From the NCBI GenBank assembly GCA_022647575.1, contig JALCKY010000002.1:124001-188000 (forward strand): DNA of 64,000 bases, given 5' to 3'. The stretch comes from Lachnospiraceae bacterium. Its GTDB lineage: Bacteria; Bacillota; Clostridia; Lachnospirales; Lachnospiraceae. The notes beneath the pieces were generated by a model, which worked only from the letters and a program-made list of their open reading frames with translations, had not been told where the DNA came from and made no database searches. Position numbers and translations under genes: made by a program. This document shows, piece by piece, positions 57,401-64,000 of this stretch (its first letter is position 1; each line of letters starts with the position of its first letter).

Positions 57401-59606
57401 CACTTCCATCTTCATTGTAAGTAACTGTGTATGTCTTACCATTCAGCGAGATCGTGCCGCCATTTTCTACAGCAGAATTATTGCTTATTTCTTTTGCAGA
57501 GTATGTATAAGCATTTCCATCTGAATCTTTTTTAAGCAATCCGGACCATGTATAATAAAAGTCTCCATCTGCGTTCGGAGCAACATTTACTGCATCACCA
57601 TATGGTTCAGACTTGCCGTTAACAGTTTGATATAATTGAACTGCAATACTTGTCGGAAGTATTGTCTTATCTGTAACGCCAGACCAAACCTTCTTTATCG
57701 TAAATGTTGTTGTACTTGGTCCAGGTAAAGTATGGTTATGATAATGCCATTCGCCTGCTTCTTCAAAATCATTGCAAACAAGAATGCCACCACAGCCGCT
57801 TCCATTCTTATAGGTTGCTCTGGGTGCAATAATAATCCCAGCAAAACCTATGGCATCCGAATCTATCGTGCCGGAATAATCGCCAAAATTAAAAATTACA
57901 GATGTGCATAATGTATCTGCGTTCGTTGATGTGTCAGCAGCTATATCAGCTGAACTTGTTCCATTAAGTTTATATCTGCCAAGATAAAATGTATTTGCAT
58001 CTGTAGGTAAAATATTAATAACCAATATCTGTTTTCCTGCAGATAAGCCAACACTTAATTTATCATTTTGTATACCTGATCCGGAATAATTAGTCACATA
58101 AACACCAGGTGTACTTGTCTTATCGCTTACATCAATTGTCAAATTATCACCAGAGACTGATGGTTCATTATTATTCGAATCTTTAACATTTTTCAAAGCT
58201 GCAAAATTCGCACCAATTGCTGTAATGACAGAAGCAACATCAAAATTTTTAAGTTCGATATTTGTTCCAGTAACGTGGTCACTCGGAATCACGCTATTAT
58301 CAGACTGATATGTTGCCCATGCAGCATCTCCAAGATAAACGTTTGCCGGAGGTGTTTTAAAACGCAGCGTTGTATTCTTTCCAAGAGTACCAAAATAATT
58401 ATTTCCGCCTTCGTTAACATTTCCAAAATTTCTACTTACTCCAAGATCTGCGCTAGATGCTGTATAAGTCCCGGCCATATAATTGGTTTCAGTATCAGTG
58501 CCAATATTATTAACAGTATTGGCAACGACTCCATAGCCATAGCCTTCACCCAAAGCGTTATTAACATCAAAATCCGTTTTAACTACTGTTCCGCTTGTAA
58601 CCGACATCATCGCATATACCGACATACTGTCTGTCGTAAATGATACCTGGTCTGCTCCGTTCGTATCCAGTGCCGCCACGTTGCCGACAACTTCCGGCTG
58701 CACATCGCCTGCGCTGATATTCGTTGCATCGGCAGTCTTGTCAACAGAGTCCGCAACCGCGTCAGTCAGAGGAAGATGGACAACCTTGACACCGTCTGCG
58801 GAATCCGCACCGAGTTCTTCGGTTGCCTGCTTCTGTTTCAGCGTTACAGAAACGCTGACCGTACCGGATGCCGGTTCGTATTCCTGCGTTTCACCGGCAA
58901 TGGCCTGGCCATTGGCATCAAGCTTGTTTCCGATAAAAGCAACATCATAGAGAAGCGTATTGTTTTCATCGTAGGAAGAAGCTCCGCCGATTGCGGAAGC
59001 GTTGCTGTTCAGCGCCTGCATGTAAGCGTCATAATTGTATGCCGTGCTGTCCTTTGTAACCGGCGTAACAACCAGCTGGGCATCGTCCGGAATGGCTGCT
59101 GCATCCGTCAGAGTTGCCGTGACGGAAATGCTGCTGTCTTCATATGTATAAACGGTCTTGCTCGGCTCAGCTGCCGCAGAAGAAGCTGCTGATGAAACTG
59201 CTGCCGAACTGTCTGCTGTACTGGCCGCTGACGTGCCTGCAGCAGAACTGTCGGATGTGCTCCCTGCTGCGGAACTGCTGTCGGATGTGCTTTCTACTGC
59301 GGAGCTGCTGCCGGATGCATCATTTGCCGTGCTGTCTGCAGCTGCAGCCGCGGCTGCCTTACTGTCTGTATCAGTCGAATCATCAGAGGAAACATTCTGG
59401 TCTTTGCCGGCAGTCCCCGAATCGGAGGACGTATCAGTTAAGTTCAGCTGACTTCCTCCTTCTTCAGTGTCAGCAGCGGCTGCTGCTGTTTCGGTTGTCG
59501 TGCCTGAGTCTTCCGCAAGCGTCGGCATGATATCCGCCGCGTTGGAAGCCAGAAGGGCCACGATTCCGATTACTGCCATTGCGCGTTTCCAGAATGTGTT
59601 CTTCAT
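54462..59606 (-). CDS. Giant surface adhesin: anchor-A-like domain, Cna-B repeats, SpaA-like domains, sortase-type tail
   Basis: 1714 residues in one open frame. A signal peptide (residues 1-31) leads to a long Ser/Thr/Ala/Asp region. Residues ~345-630 resemble choice-of-anchor-A adhesive domains (FDVNNALGEGYGYGVVANTV; EAGEWHYHNHTLPG). About eight Cna-B domains follow; six are near-identical 96-residue units (KVTKAWDDGNNQDGSRPASV TVKLLADG). Two SpaA-like domains come next (SVTVSKVNATGAAVEGAKLV; ELSAPDGYE), then a Pro/Thr-rich spacer and a Ser/Thr stalk. The C-terminus has TSSVRTGD, a membrane helix and MNRRKNSNR, a sortase-like signal without LPxTG. Likely a cell-wall adhesin; no sortase gene is nearby. 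Confidence 0.9.
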   Translation of the reverse strand: MKNTFWKRAMAVIGIVALLASNAADIMPTLAEDSGTTTETAAAAADTEEGGSQLNLTDTSSDSGTAGKDQNVSSDDSTDTDSKAAAAAAADSTANDASGSSSAVESTSDSSSAAGSTSDSSAAGTSAASTADSSAAVSSAASSAAAEPSKTVYTYEDSSISVTATLTDAAAIPDDAQLVVTPVTKDSTAYNYDAYMQALNSNASAIGGASSYDENNTLLYDVAFIGNKLDANGQAIAGETQEYEPASGTVSVSVTLKQKQATEELGADSADGVKVVHLPLTDAVADSVDKTADATNISAGDVQPEVVGNVAALDTNGADQVSFTTDSMSVYAMMSVTSGTVVKTDFDVNNALGEGYGYGVVANTVNNIGTDTETNYMAGTYTASSADLGVSRNFGNVNEGGNNYFGTLGKNTTLRFKTPPANVYLGDAAWATYQSDNSVIPSDHVTGTNIELKNFDVASVITAIGANFAALKNVKDSNNNEPSVSGDNLTIDVSDKTSTPGVYVTNYSGSGIQNDKLSVGLSAGKQILVINILPTDANTFYLGRYKLNGTSSADIAADTSTNADTLCTSVIFNFGDYSGTIDSDAIGFAGIIIAPRATYKNGSGCGGILVCNDFEEAGEWHYHNHTLPGPSTTTFTIKKVWSGVTDKTILPTSIAVQLYQTVNGKSEPYGDAVNVAPNADGDFYYTWSGLLKKDSDGNAYTYSAKEISNNSAVENGGTISLNGKTYTVTYNEDGSVITNTSANTTSVKVTKVWVDGNNQDGIRPAFVTVKLLADGVDTGKTENLTATNGWKAEFTGLAKNNAGKTIEYTVAEGEVTGYTAAVTGSAAGGYTVTNTHTPETTSVKVTKAWDDGNNQDGSRPASVTVKLLADGQETGRTADLNADNSWKAEFTGLAKNNAGKAIEYTVAEGEVTGYTAAVTGSAAGGYTVTNTHTPETTSVKVTKAWDDGNNQDGVRPASVTVKLLADGQETGRTADLNADNSWKAEFTELAKNKDGKAIAYTVIENAVDGYTAAVTGSAAGGYTVTNTHTPEMTSVKVTKAWDDGNNQDGVRPASVTVKLLADGQETGRTADLNADNSWKAEFTGLAKNKDGKAIAYTVTENAVDGYTAAVTGSAADGYTVTNTHTPETTSVKVTKAWDDGNNQDGVRPAAVTVKLLADGQETGRTADLNADNSWKAEFTELAKNKDGKAIAYTVIENAVDGYTAAVTGSAAGGYTVTNTHTPEMTSVKVTKAWDDGNNQDGSRPASVTVKLLADGQETGRTADLNADNSWKAEFTGLAKNKDGKAIAYTVTENAVDGYTAAVTGSAAGGYTVTNTHTPDTTSVKVTKAWDDENNQDGIRPSTVTIHLLADEKDTGKQVTLNNDNSWTDVFDNLPVYSNGTAIKYSVKEDDVAGYTVGMTVSKVTDPKSGYSVDITNTHTVNHHSAPATGSVTVSKVNATGAAVEGAKLVIVNTDTNLEVAGTEWTTDGKDHTVSGLTPGQYAIRELSAPDGYEKADDIEFIINGDGSTTYGGETTTKAIVMIDKTSTTPTPSPTPTPKNNGSPKNGSITVSKVNASGIEIAGAQMIVTNAAGSVVASWTTAANQSYTVSDLVQGTYTLHEVSAPDGYQLAGDITFTVASDGTVTSPALSSSGKLVMLDAETPSTSSTTNNTTESTTTVSNVTTNASSTVTASTSSVRTGDTTNAMLYIILMAISASIVGIWFAVMMNRRKNSNR
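55650..57375 (-). repeat. Six 288-bp tandem repeats encoding Cna-B domains
   Basis: Units of exactly 288 bp (96 codons) repeat about six times, nearly identical at DNA level. Alternate units match best: two carry TGLAKN/TVTENAV and two carry TELAKN/TVIENAV, giving a 576-bp higher-order period. The 5'-most two share NNAGK and TVAEGEVTG. Confidence 0.93.
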
Positions 59607-59638
59607 TGTTTTTCTCCTCTTTCTTACTTTGTTGCCTT

Positions 59639-59647
59639 AAACGTTTT
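59639..59647 (-). promoter_or_regulatory. AAACGTTTT operator-like motif 1 of the adhesin leader
   Basis: On the minus strand GCGAAAACGTTTAAG, centred on CG, about 35 bases before the adhesin ATG. It resembles LacI-family (CcpA-like) operators. A second copy lies about 119 bp upstream. Confidence 0.4.
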
Positions 59648-59756
59648 CGCAAAACAGTGCAAAAAAAATTAACTTTACTCTAAAACAGCCAGAAATCCCC
59701 CTCTTATAAGTAAAGACGTTCAGAAAATCCGCCTTTGCTCAGGAAAAATGGTACTT

Positions 59757-59768
59757 AAAACGTTTTCG
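59757..59768 (-). promoter_or_regulatory. AAAACGTTTT operator-like motif 2 of the adhesin leader
   Basis: On the minus strand CGAAAACGTTTTAAG, a 10-bp perfect palindrome core. It lies about 50 bases after the predicted start site. Confidence 0.4.
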
Positions 59769-59823
59769 TGACATTCTTTAAATTTTCGTATTCGTTTTAG
59801 TATGATTCTGACAATTTCTTTGG

Positions 59824-59852
59824 ATTCTAGCACTTTATTCTTCCATATTCAA
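59824..59852 (-). promoter_or_regulatory. Probable promoter of the adhesin gene
   Basis: Minus strand TTGAAT (59847-59852), 17-base spacer, TAGAAT (59824-59829). It gives a ~210-base AT-rich leader containing both AAACGTTTT motifs. A perfect palindrome CCGAAATGTTTCGG (59884-59897) lies about 30 bp upstream of the -35 and may bind an activator. No gene was seen in 59607-59942. Confidence 0.6.
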
Positions 59853-59942
59853 GTGAATGCTCACAAGAAAATGACAATATTTCCCGAAATGTTTCGGAAT
59901 TTCGCATAAAAAGAAACTTTTTCATTTCTTATATTTTTGCAT

Positions 59943-59967
59943 AAAAAAGCCGCCCGAAACGGGCGGC
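59943..59967 (-). terminator. Terminator after proC
   Basis: Perfect 8-bp stem GCCGCCCG (59949-59956) / CGGGCGGC (59960-59967) with a 3-base loop, then six T on the minus strand. Confidence 0.95.
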
Positions 59968-59984
59968 ACAGTTTCCTGCTGATC

Positions 59985-60779
59985 TTACATCTTTCTTGAT
60001 TTTTCCGTACAGGCGCGAAGCGCATCCATGACGGTTCCGGCAAAGCCGTCCTCTTCAAGGACCTGGACGCCTTCAATCGTCGAGCCGCCCGGACTGCAGA
60101 CTGCATCTTTGAGTTCTCCCGGATGCTGTCCGGTGGCAAGAACCATTTTCGCGGAGCCGAGAACTGCCTGCGATGCAAAATGCAGGGCCATTTTCCGCGG
60201 CATTCCGTCCGCAACCGCTGCATCGGCCATCGCTTCGATAAACAGGTAGACGAACGCCGGGCTGCATCCGGAAACCGACCCGACAACATCCATCAGTTTT
60301 TCCGGAACCTCTTCCGCCTCACCGAACGAATTCAGAATTGACAGAACTGTTTTTTTATCCGCTGCTTTTACATGGGAGTTGACGCAGAAACCCGTAATGC
60401 CTTCGCCGACCATTGCCGGCGTATTCGGCATTGCACGCACGATTTTCTTATCGCTTCCGAGGAAGCCTTCCAGCGTATCCAGCGTCCTGCCGGCCGCAAT
60501 GGAAAGGATGATCTGTTTTTCCGTAAGGGAGCCCGCGATTTCGGGAAGCACTTCGCCGAACATCTGCGGCTTCACAGCCAGCACGACGATATCCGCACCC
60601 TCGCAGGCTTTCTGATTGTCGGAAATGGTGCGGATTCCGAAATTTTCTTCTGCACGTTCGAGGCTTTTCTGTGTCTTTGCCGTCGCCGTGATGTCTTTTG
60701 CACCGCACGTCTTCTTTTTAAGAAGACCTCCGATGATTGCCGAAGCCATATTCCCGCAGCCAATGAATGCAATCTTCAT
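59985..60779 (-). CDS. proC: Pyrroline-5-carboxylate reductase
   Basis: A 264-residue NAD(P)H-dependent enzyme for the last step of proline synthesis. The Rossmann motif KIAFIGCGNMASAIIGGLL (1-20), VRAMPNTPAMVGEG, and the C-terminal signature AFVYLFIEAMADAAVADGMP and VCSPGGSTIEGVQVLE are all present. ATG 60779 is chosen because GGAGG lies nine bases upstream; the ATG at 60788 directly abuts it. Single gene with its own terminator. Confidence 0.95.
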   Translation of the reverse strand: MKIAFIGCGNMASAIIGGLLKKKTCGAKDITATAKTQKSLERAEENFGIRTISDNQKACEGADIVVLAVKPQMFGEVLPEIAGSLTEKQIILSIAAGRTLDTLEGFLGSDKKIVRAMPNTPAMVGEGITGFCVNSHVKAADKKTVLSILNSFGEAEEVPEKLMDVVGSVSGCSPAFVYLFIEAMADAAVADGMPRKMALHFASQAVLGSAKMVLATGQHPGELKDAVCSPGGSTIEGVQVLEEDGFAGTVMDALRACTEKSRKM

Positions 60780-60863
60780 TTCCCGCATCCTCCGTCGTTA
60801 CCGAATCCGCTGCTCTTTTCTGCAGCATTCTGCATTTCCGTGTTCTGCTGTTTTAAAAATTCC

Positions 60864-62018
60864 CTACCGCGCGATTCCGCCGGCCGTCATGATGTCTGCA
60901 CTGACATACTGGCGCTCGTTCGTTCCGAAGGAACCCGTGCTTAAATAATCCATCAGTTCATCTGCCGCCGTTTTGGCCAGCGTCTCTGCCGGCTTCACGA
61001 TCGAAGCGGCAACCTGTCCGGAACTGATCAGCGTCTCAATCATGTCTCCGTCGCCGCAGACGCAGTAGACCTGCATATCGTCCCTGCCCGCTGCCTTGAT
61101 TGCTTCAAGGCCGGACAGCGTTTCCAGTTCATTGTAGCAGATCAGCACGGCCGCACCGGGATTGTTCTGCAGCAGCGCGGCAATCTTCGTCCTGGCGCCT
61201 TCGGAATCGTATTCATCTTCCGTAGCTGATTCCGCCAGCGTGACATCCGGAAATGCCGCCATTGCATCTTCAAATGCAGCCATGGCATCCGTTGCCCGGA
61301 CATCGCCCGATGCACCGGCCAGTTCAATGTAAGCAGTCTTATGGTTGCGGTTCTTTGCAAAGACCTGGGCCAGGACCGGGACATTTGAGAAACGGTCCGT
61401 CAGGATCTGTGCCTCCGCAACGCCTGCCACTTCAATTCCGGTATTGATCAGGAATGTCGGAATGCCGGCATCCTTTGCTTTCTGAATGGAAGCAGTCGTC
61501 TCATCGCCTTCGACATTGTCGCAGATAATTGCCGCGGCATCCGTCTCGATTGCCTCGTCAAATGCTTCCGTCTGTTTCTCCATGCTGTTTCCGTGCGTCC
61601 GGACGGCAACCGTATATCCCTTGCCTTCAACGCCTGCCCGGATGATGGCAGCTTCCGTTGCACAGGAGCCGGCATCCGACGGCAGGATCGCATAAATCAC
61701 GGAATCCTCGTCCGTCGAAGAACTGATCATCGAAGAATTCGATTCAATGGAAACACCGGCGGAATCTTCTGCTCCGGAAGTTCCGGATACCGCTTCCGTT
61801 CCGGATGTCATGGAAACATCCGCCGCAGAAACCGGCTCAGGCGTCACGGCAGCAGAAACAGGAACCTCTCCGGTTCCGACCATTTCAGAAACTTCTTCAG
61901 GCGCAACAACATCCGAATCATTTCCGGACACTGTCTGGACCGGAGCACTGCAGCCTGTCAGGAGGACCGCAAACGCAAGGGCCAGTGATGCGGCACCCGC
62001 AATGAACTTATTCGTCAA
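60864..62018 (-). CDS. Sugar ABC transporter substrate-binding lipoprotein (RbsB-like)
   Basis: About 384 residues. Signal with lipobox AVLLTGCS, then a ~90-residue Ser/Thr/Glu/Val-rich spacer, then a periplasmic-binding-protein-4 domain: VIYAILPSDAGSCATEAAII RAGVEGKGY, AAAIICDNVEGDETTASIQK AKDAGIPTFLINTG and AVLICYNELETLSGLEAIKA. Resembles ribose/allose-type binding proteins. No permease or ATPase is adjacent, so it may serve a distant transporter or a sensor. The start is probably TTG 62018, seven bases after GGGGAGG. Confidence 0.85.
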   Translation of the reverse strand: MTNKFIAGAASLALAFAVLLTGCSAPVQTVSGNDSDVVAPEEVSEMVGTGEVPVSAAVTPEPVSAADVSMTSGTEAVSGTSGAEDSAGVSIESNSSMISSSTDEDSVIYAILPSDAGSCATEAAIIRAGVEGKGYTVAVRTHGNSMEKQTEAFDEAIETDAAAIICDNVEGDETTASIQKAKDAGIPTFLINTGIEVAGVAEAQILTDRFSNVPVLAQVFAKNRNHKTAYIELAGASGDVRATDAMAAFEDAMAAFPDVTLAESATEDEYDSEGARTKIAALLQNNPGAAVLICYNELETLSGLEAIKAAGRDDMQVYCVCGDGDMIETLISSGQVAASIVKPAETLAKTAADELMDYLSTGSFGTNERQYVSADIMTAGGIAR

Positions 62019-62114
62019 AGATAGAACCTCCCCTTGAAACCCCTTTGTTTCGGGTAACAGATATTGTATCACAACCTGTCAAGAAAGGACAGAAATTGGA
62101 TTCCGGGAGGAAAA

Positions 62115-62609
62115 TTATCGTAAAAATGGATAAACAATCAGAAGTGCAGCCAGGAGAATTGTGCAGAAAGACCATGCAATCAGGGAAAACGGACGCATCT
62201 GCCGCTTCTCGACTTCATCCATCGCTGCGACAGCCATGCGCGGCCGGATCGGCGAATAGCGGACAGGAATAGTGTCTCCGCTGCGAATATACGGCATCTG
62301 TATTCCGTTCTTCTGTTTGAAGCGTGCCGGGATCGTAAACTGTTTCCGGATCTTCTCTCCGCCCTGCGGCGTATATTCAAGAGTGGCAATATAATCACAG
62401 GAGACACTGTATTCCTTGTCGCCTTTTTGGAAATTCGCAAGGAAAAAGCGCCGCAGCCCGATTGCGACCGTGTAATCGACGGAAATGACAGCCGCCTTTG
62501 TTTCCGTGCCGCCGGTATGAAGTTTCCTGATCAGAAGAACATTCAGCAGACTGTACAGCGACAGCAGGAACGCTATGATGAATATGGCATAGAAAAGAAT
62601 GATTCCCAT
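62115..62609 (-). CDS. DUF3592-like membrane protein
   Basis: A 164-residue protein with an N-terminal helix (ILFYAIFIIAFLLSLYSLLN VLL) and a C-terminal helix (SLIAWSFCTILLAALLIVYP). Between them is a beta-rich region (TKAAVISVDYTVAIG...YIRSGDTIPVRYSPIRPRMA), the usual DUF3592 pattern. Function unknown. Shares strand with neighbours but is bounded by the opp terminator upstream. Confidence 0.7.
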   Translation of the reverse strand: MGIILFYAIFIIAFLLSLYSLLNVLLIRKLHTGGTETKAAVISVDYTVAIGLRRFFLANFQKGDKEYSVSCDYIATLEYTPQGGEKIRKQFTIPARFKQKNGIQMPYIRSGDTIPVRYSPIRPRMAVAAMDEVEKRQMRPFSLIAWSFCTILLAALLIVYPFLR

Positions 62610-62631
62610 CGTTTTCTCCCGTCGTAAACAT

Positions 62632-62664
62632 ACGAAACCGTCCGGTCTTTTTCAGGCCGGACGG
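62632..62664 (-). terminator. Terminator after the opp operon
   Basis: Perfect 8-bp stem CCGTCCGG (62638-62645) / CCGGACGG (62657-62664), 11-base loop, followed on the minus strand by TTTCGT. Short U tract but well placed after oppF. Confidence 0.75.
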
Positions 62665-62687
62665 CAGTTTGTTTTATTTCCTGAAGC

Positions 62688-63644
62688 TTACTCAACCAAT
62701 GCACAGGACACGAAATGATTCGGCCTGATTTCACGAAGCACAGGATCTTTCTCCTTGCACTTCTCCGTGCAGACATCGCAGCGGGCATAGAAACGGCACT
62801 CATCCGGCAGATTGATCGGCGACGTAATTTCACCCCGGAGCAGCTGACGCTTCGGTTTGTCTTTTCCGACGATCGGCAGCGGTATGGCCGAAAGCAGGGC
62901 CTTGGTGTAAGGATGCAGCGGATGATCGAAGATATCATCTGACGGAGCCTTTTCCACCAGTTTCCCCAGATACATGACCGCAATGTCATCAGAGAAATAT
63001 TTGACAACCGAAAGGTCATGCGTAATGAAAATGTAAGTCAGGCCGAGATCCTTCTGCAGCTGTTTCAGCAGGTTCAGGATCTGCGCCTGAATGGAAACAT
63101 CCAGTGCGGAAACAGGTTCGTCGCAGACGATCAGCTTCGGTTCCAGAGCCAGGGCTCTTGCCACGCCGATTCTCTGCCGGCGACCGCCGTCCAGTTCGTG
63201 CGGATAGGTATTGACATACCGGGAAGCCAGTCCGACGATTTCCATCAGCTCCAGCGTCCTTTTCTCGATGCCGGCATTATCATGGATCAGATGGTATTCC
63301 CTGATGGGCTCGCTGATCAGCTGGCTGACGGATTTACGCGGGTCGAGCGAGGAAAACGGATCCTGGAAAATGATCTGCATTTCCTTGCGCAGCGGACGCA
63401 TCTGCCGGACGCTGTATTTCGTGATGTCCTTTCCGTCGAAAATAATTTTCCCGCTGGTCGGTTCGATCAGCTTCAGGATGGTCCTGCCGGTCGTCGATTT
63501 TCCGCAGCCGGACTCTCCGACGATTCCCAGCGTCTTGCCCTGTTCGATTTCAAAGCTGATCCCGTCGACCGCATGGAGCTGGCCCTTGGGCGTATTGAAA
63601 TATTTCGTAAGGTTCTCTACTTTCAGAAGTACATTATTTGGCAT
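62688..63644 (-). CDS. oppF: Oligopeptide ABC transporter ATP-binding protein OppF
   Basis: A 318-residue ATPase: Walker A GESGCGKST (about 40-48), Q-loop IIFQDPFSSLDPR, Walker B LIVCDEPVSALD, switch His in FITHDLSVVKY, and the C-terminal oligopeptide/dipeptide domain with cysteines CRFYARCDVCTEKC, which in homologues bind an Fe-S cluster. The signature reads LDGGRRQRIGVARAL, an Asp replacing the Ser of LSGGQ. It overlaps oppD by 11 bp. Confidence 0.92.
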   Translation of the reverse strand: MPNNVLLKVENLTKYFNTPKGQLHAVDGISFEIEQGKTLGIVGESGCGKSTTGRTILKLIEPTSGKIIFDGKDITKYSVRQMRPLRKEMQIIFQDPFSSLDPRKSVSQLISEPIREYHLIHDNAGIEKRTLELMEIVGLASRYVNTYPHELDGGRRQRIGVARALALEPKLIVCDEPVSALDVSIQAQILNLLKQLQKDLGLTYIFITHDLSVVKYFSDDIAVMYLGKLVEKAPSDDIFDHPLHPYTKALLSAIPLPIVGKDKPKRQLLRGEITSPINLPDECRFYARCDVCTEKCKEKDPVLREIRPNHFVSCALVE

Positions 63645-64000
63645 TTTGGTTCCTCCTCAGACGGAAGTCCGGGTCGTCATACGCACAGCAGGCCGTGAAA
63701 TGAGTCGGGCCGTCAAAGTTGCGCAGCGGCGGCATTGCTTTCTGGCACTTATCGCTCGCGTACGGGCACCGGGGTGCGAAGACGCAGCCCTTCGGAAGAT
63801 CCATCGGGTTCGGCATCATACCGTGGATAGGCTGCAGCTCTTCGCCGCGCGCCTTCAGGTTCGGAAGAGAATCAAAGAGTCCTTCCGTATACGGATGCCT
63901 CATGCTGTTGAAGACTTCGTCAGCGGTGCCTCTTTCAATGATATGGCCCGCATACATGACCGCCACCTCGTCGCAGATTTCAGCGATGACACCGAGGTCA
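63634..64000 (-). CDS. oppD: Oligopeptide ABC transporter ATP-binding protein OppD, C-terminal part
   Basis: The last ~121 codons of a gene running off the right edge. The peptide begins DLGVIAEICDEVAVMYAGHI IERG, the region after the switch His, and ends with the oligopeptide domain (RHPYTEGLFDSLPNL; GCVFAPRCPYASDKCQ). Overlap with oppF by 11 bp indicates one operon. Confidence 0.92.
   Translation of the reverse strand, partial: DLGVIAEICDEVAVMYAGHIIERGTADEVFNSMRHPYTEGLFDSLPNLKARGEELQPIHGMMPNPMDLPKGCVFAPRCPYASDKCQKAMPPLRNFDGPTHFTACCAYDDPDFRLRRNQNAK

Noticed and set aside
57380-58620. Mobile element insertion inside the adhesin gene
   Set aside because: Although AT-rich, the minus-strand frame is continuous and encodes an adhesive domain; no transposase or terminal repeats were seen.
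62040-62100. Strong promoter for the sugar-binding lipoprotein
   Set aside because: TTGACA and TACAAT are both present but only eight bases apart, so they cannot serve as one promoter pair; no alternative pair was convincing.

Overview
The window looks like the chromosome of a Gram-positive anaerobe of the class Clostridia, most likely Lachnospiraceae-like. This is inference. It rests on CIRCE-controlled hrcA-grpE-dnaK-dnaJ, a Trp-type T-box ahead of a TrpXYZ-type importer, a ~700-residue type III glutamine synthetase, ECF transporter genes next to truA, a CWB2-type surface protein, a DUF6472-like miniprotein and AGGAGG ribosome sites throughout. Almost all genes lie on the minus strand. No rRNA, tRNA, CRISPR array, prophage or intact insertion sequence was seen.

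Layout. 0-7.2 kb: heat-shock operon read leftwards from a CIRCE promoter (hrcA, grpE, dnaK, dnaJ, an AEC-type permease, prmA, rsmE). 7.3-15.3 kb: a solute-binding lipoprotein fused to a 5'-nucleotidase C-terminal domain, coupled to a hybrid histidine kinase; then a DUF6472-like miniprotein, uvrB and a C-terminal processing protease. 15.4-21.6 kb: a ~6 kb surface-protein gene ending in CWB2 repeats, broken into many frames. 21.7-23.9 kb: divergent LytTR regulator/GHKL kinase pair. 23.9-36.4 kb: TPM and zinc-ribbon membrane proteins, ftsEX, a CdaR-like regulator, dgk-glnN, an SDR reductase, an HtrA protease and hflX. 36.5-41.2 kb: rplM-rpsI, a small Fe-S protein and the T-box-controlled TrpXYZ-type transporter. 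41.3-42.7 kb: tcdA and an HD protein. 42.7-53.2 kb: one long leftward block tig-clpP-clpX-lon-engB-ecfA1::ecfA2-ecfT-truA-alkD. 53.3-64 kb: DJ-1 protein, CYTH protein, a 1714-residue Cna-B adhesin, proC, a sugar-binding lipoprotein, a DUF3592-like protein and oppF/oppD.

Themes. Protein quality control is concentrated here: HrcA/GrpE/DnaK/DnaJ, trigger factor, ClpXP, Lon, HtrA and Ctp. Cell-envelope sensing is the second theme, with two giant surface proteins, two kinase systems and several lipoproteins.

Most unusual points: an EcfA1-EcfA2 fusion whose linker is encoded by two copies of a REP-like palindrome that recurs as an inverted pair between tig and clpP; an in-frame amber codon at codon 77 of lon; the binding-protein/nucleotidase fusion beside a hybrid kinase; phased TTCACA boxes ahead of htrA; an apparently leaderless protease gene; and a dicluster Fe-S protein with a double-glycine leader-like N-terminus.

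Quality caution: grpE, hrcA, the hybrid kinase, the DUF6472-like gene and the 15.4-21.6 kb gene carry clustered single-base frameshifts, while the rest of the window is clean. Local sequence errors are the likeliest cause.
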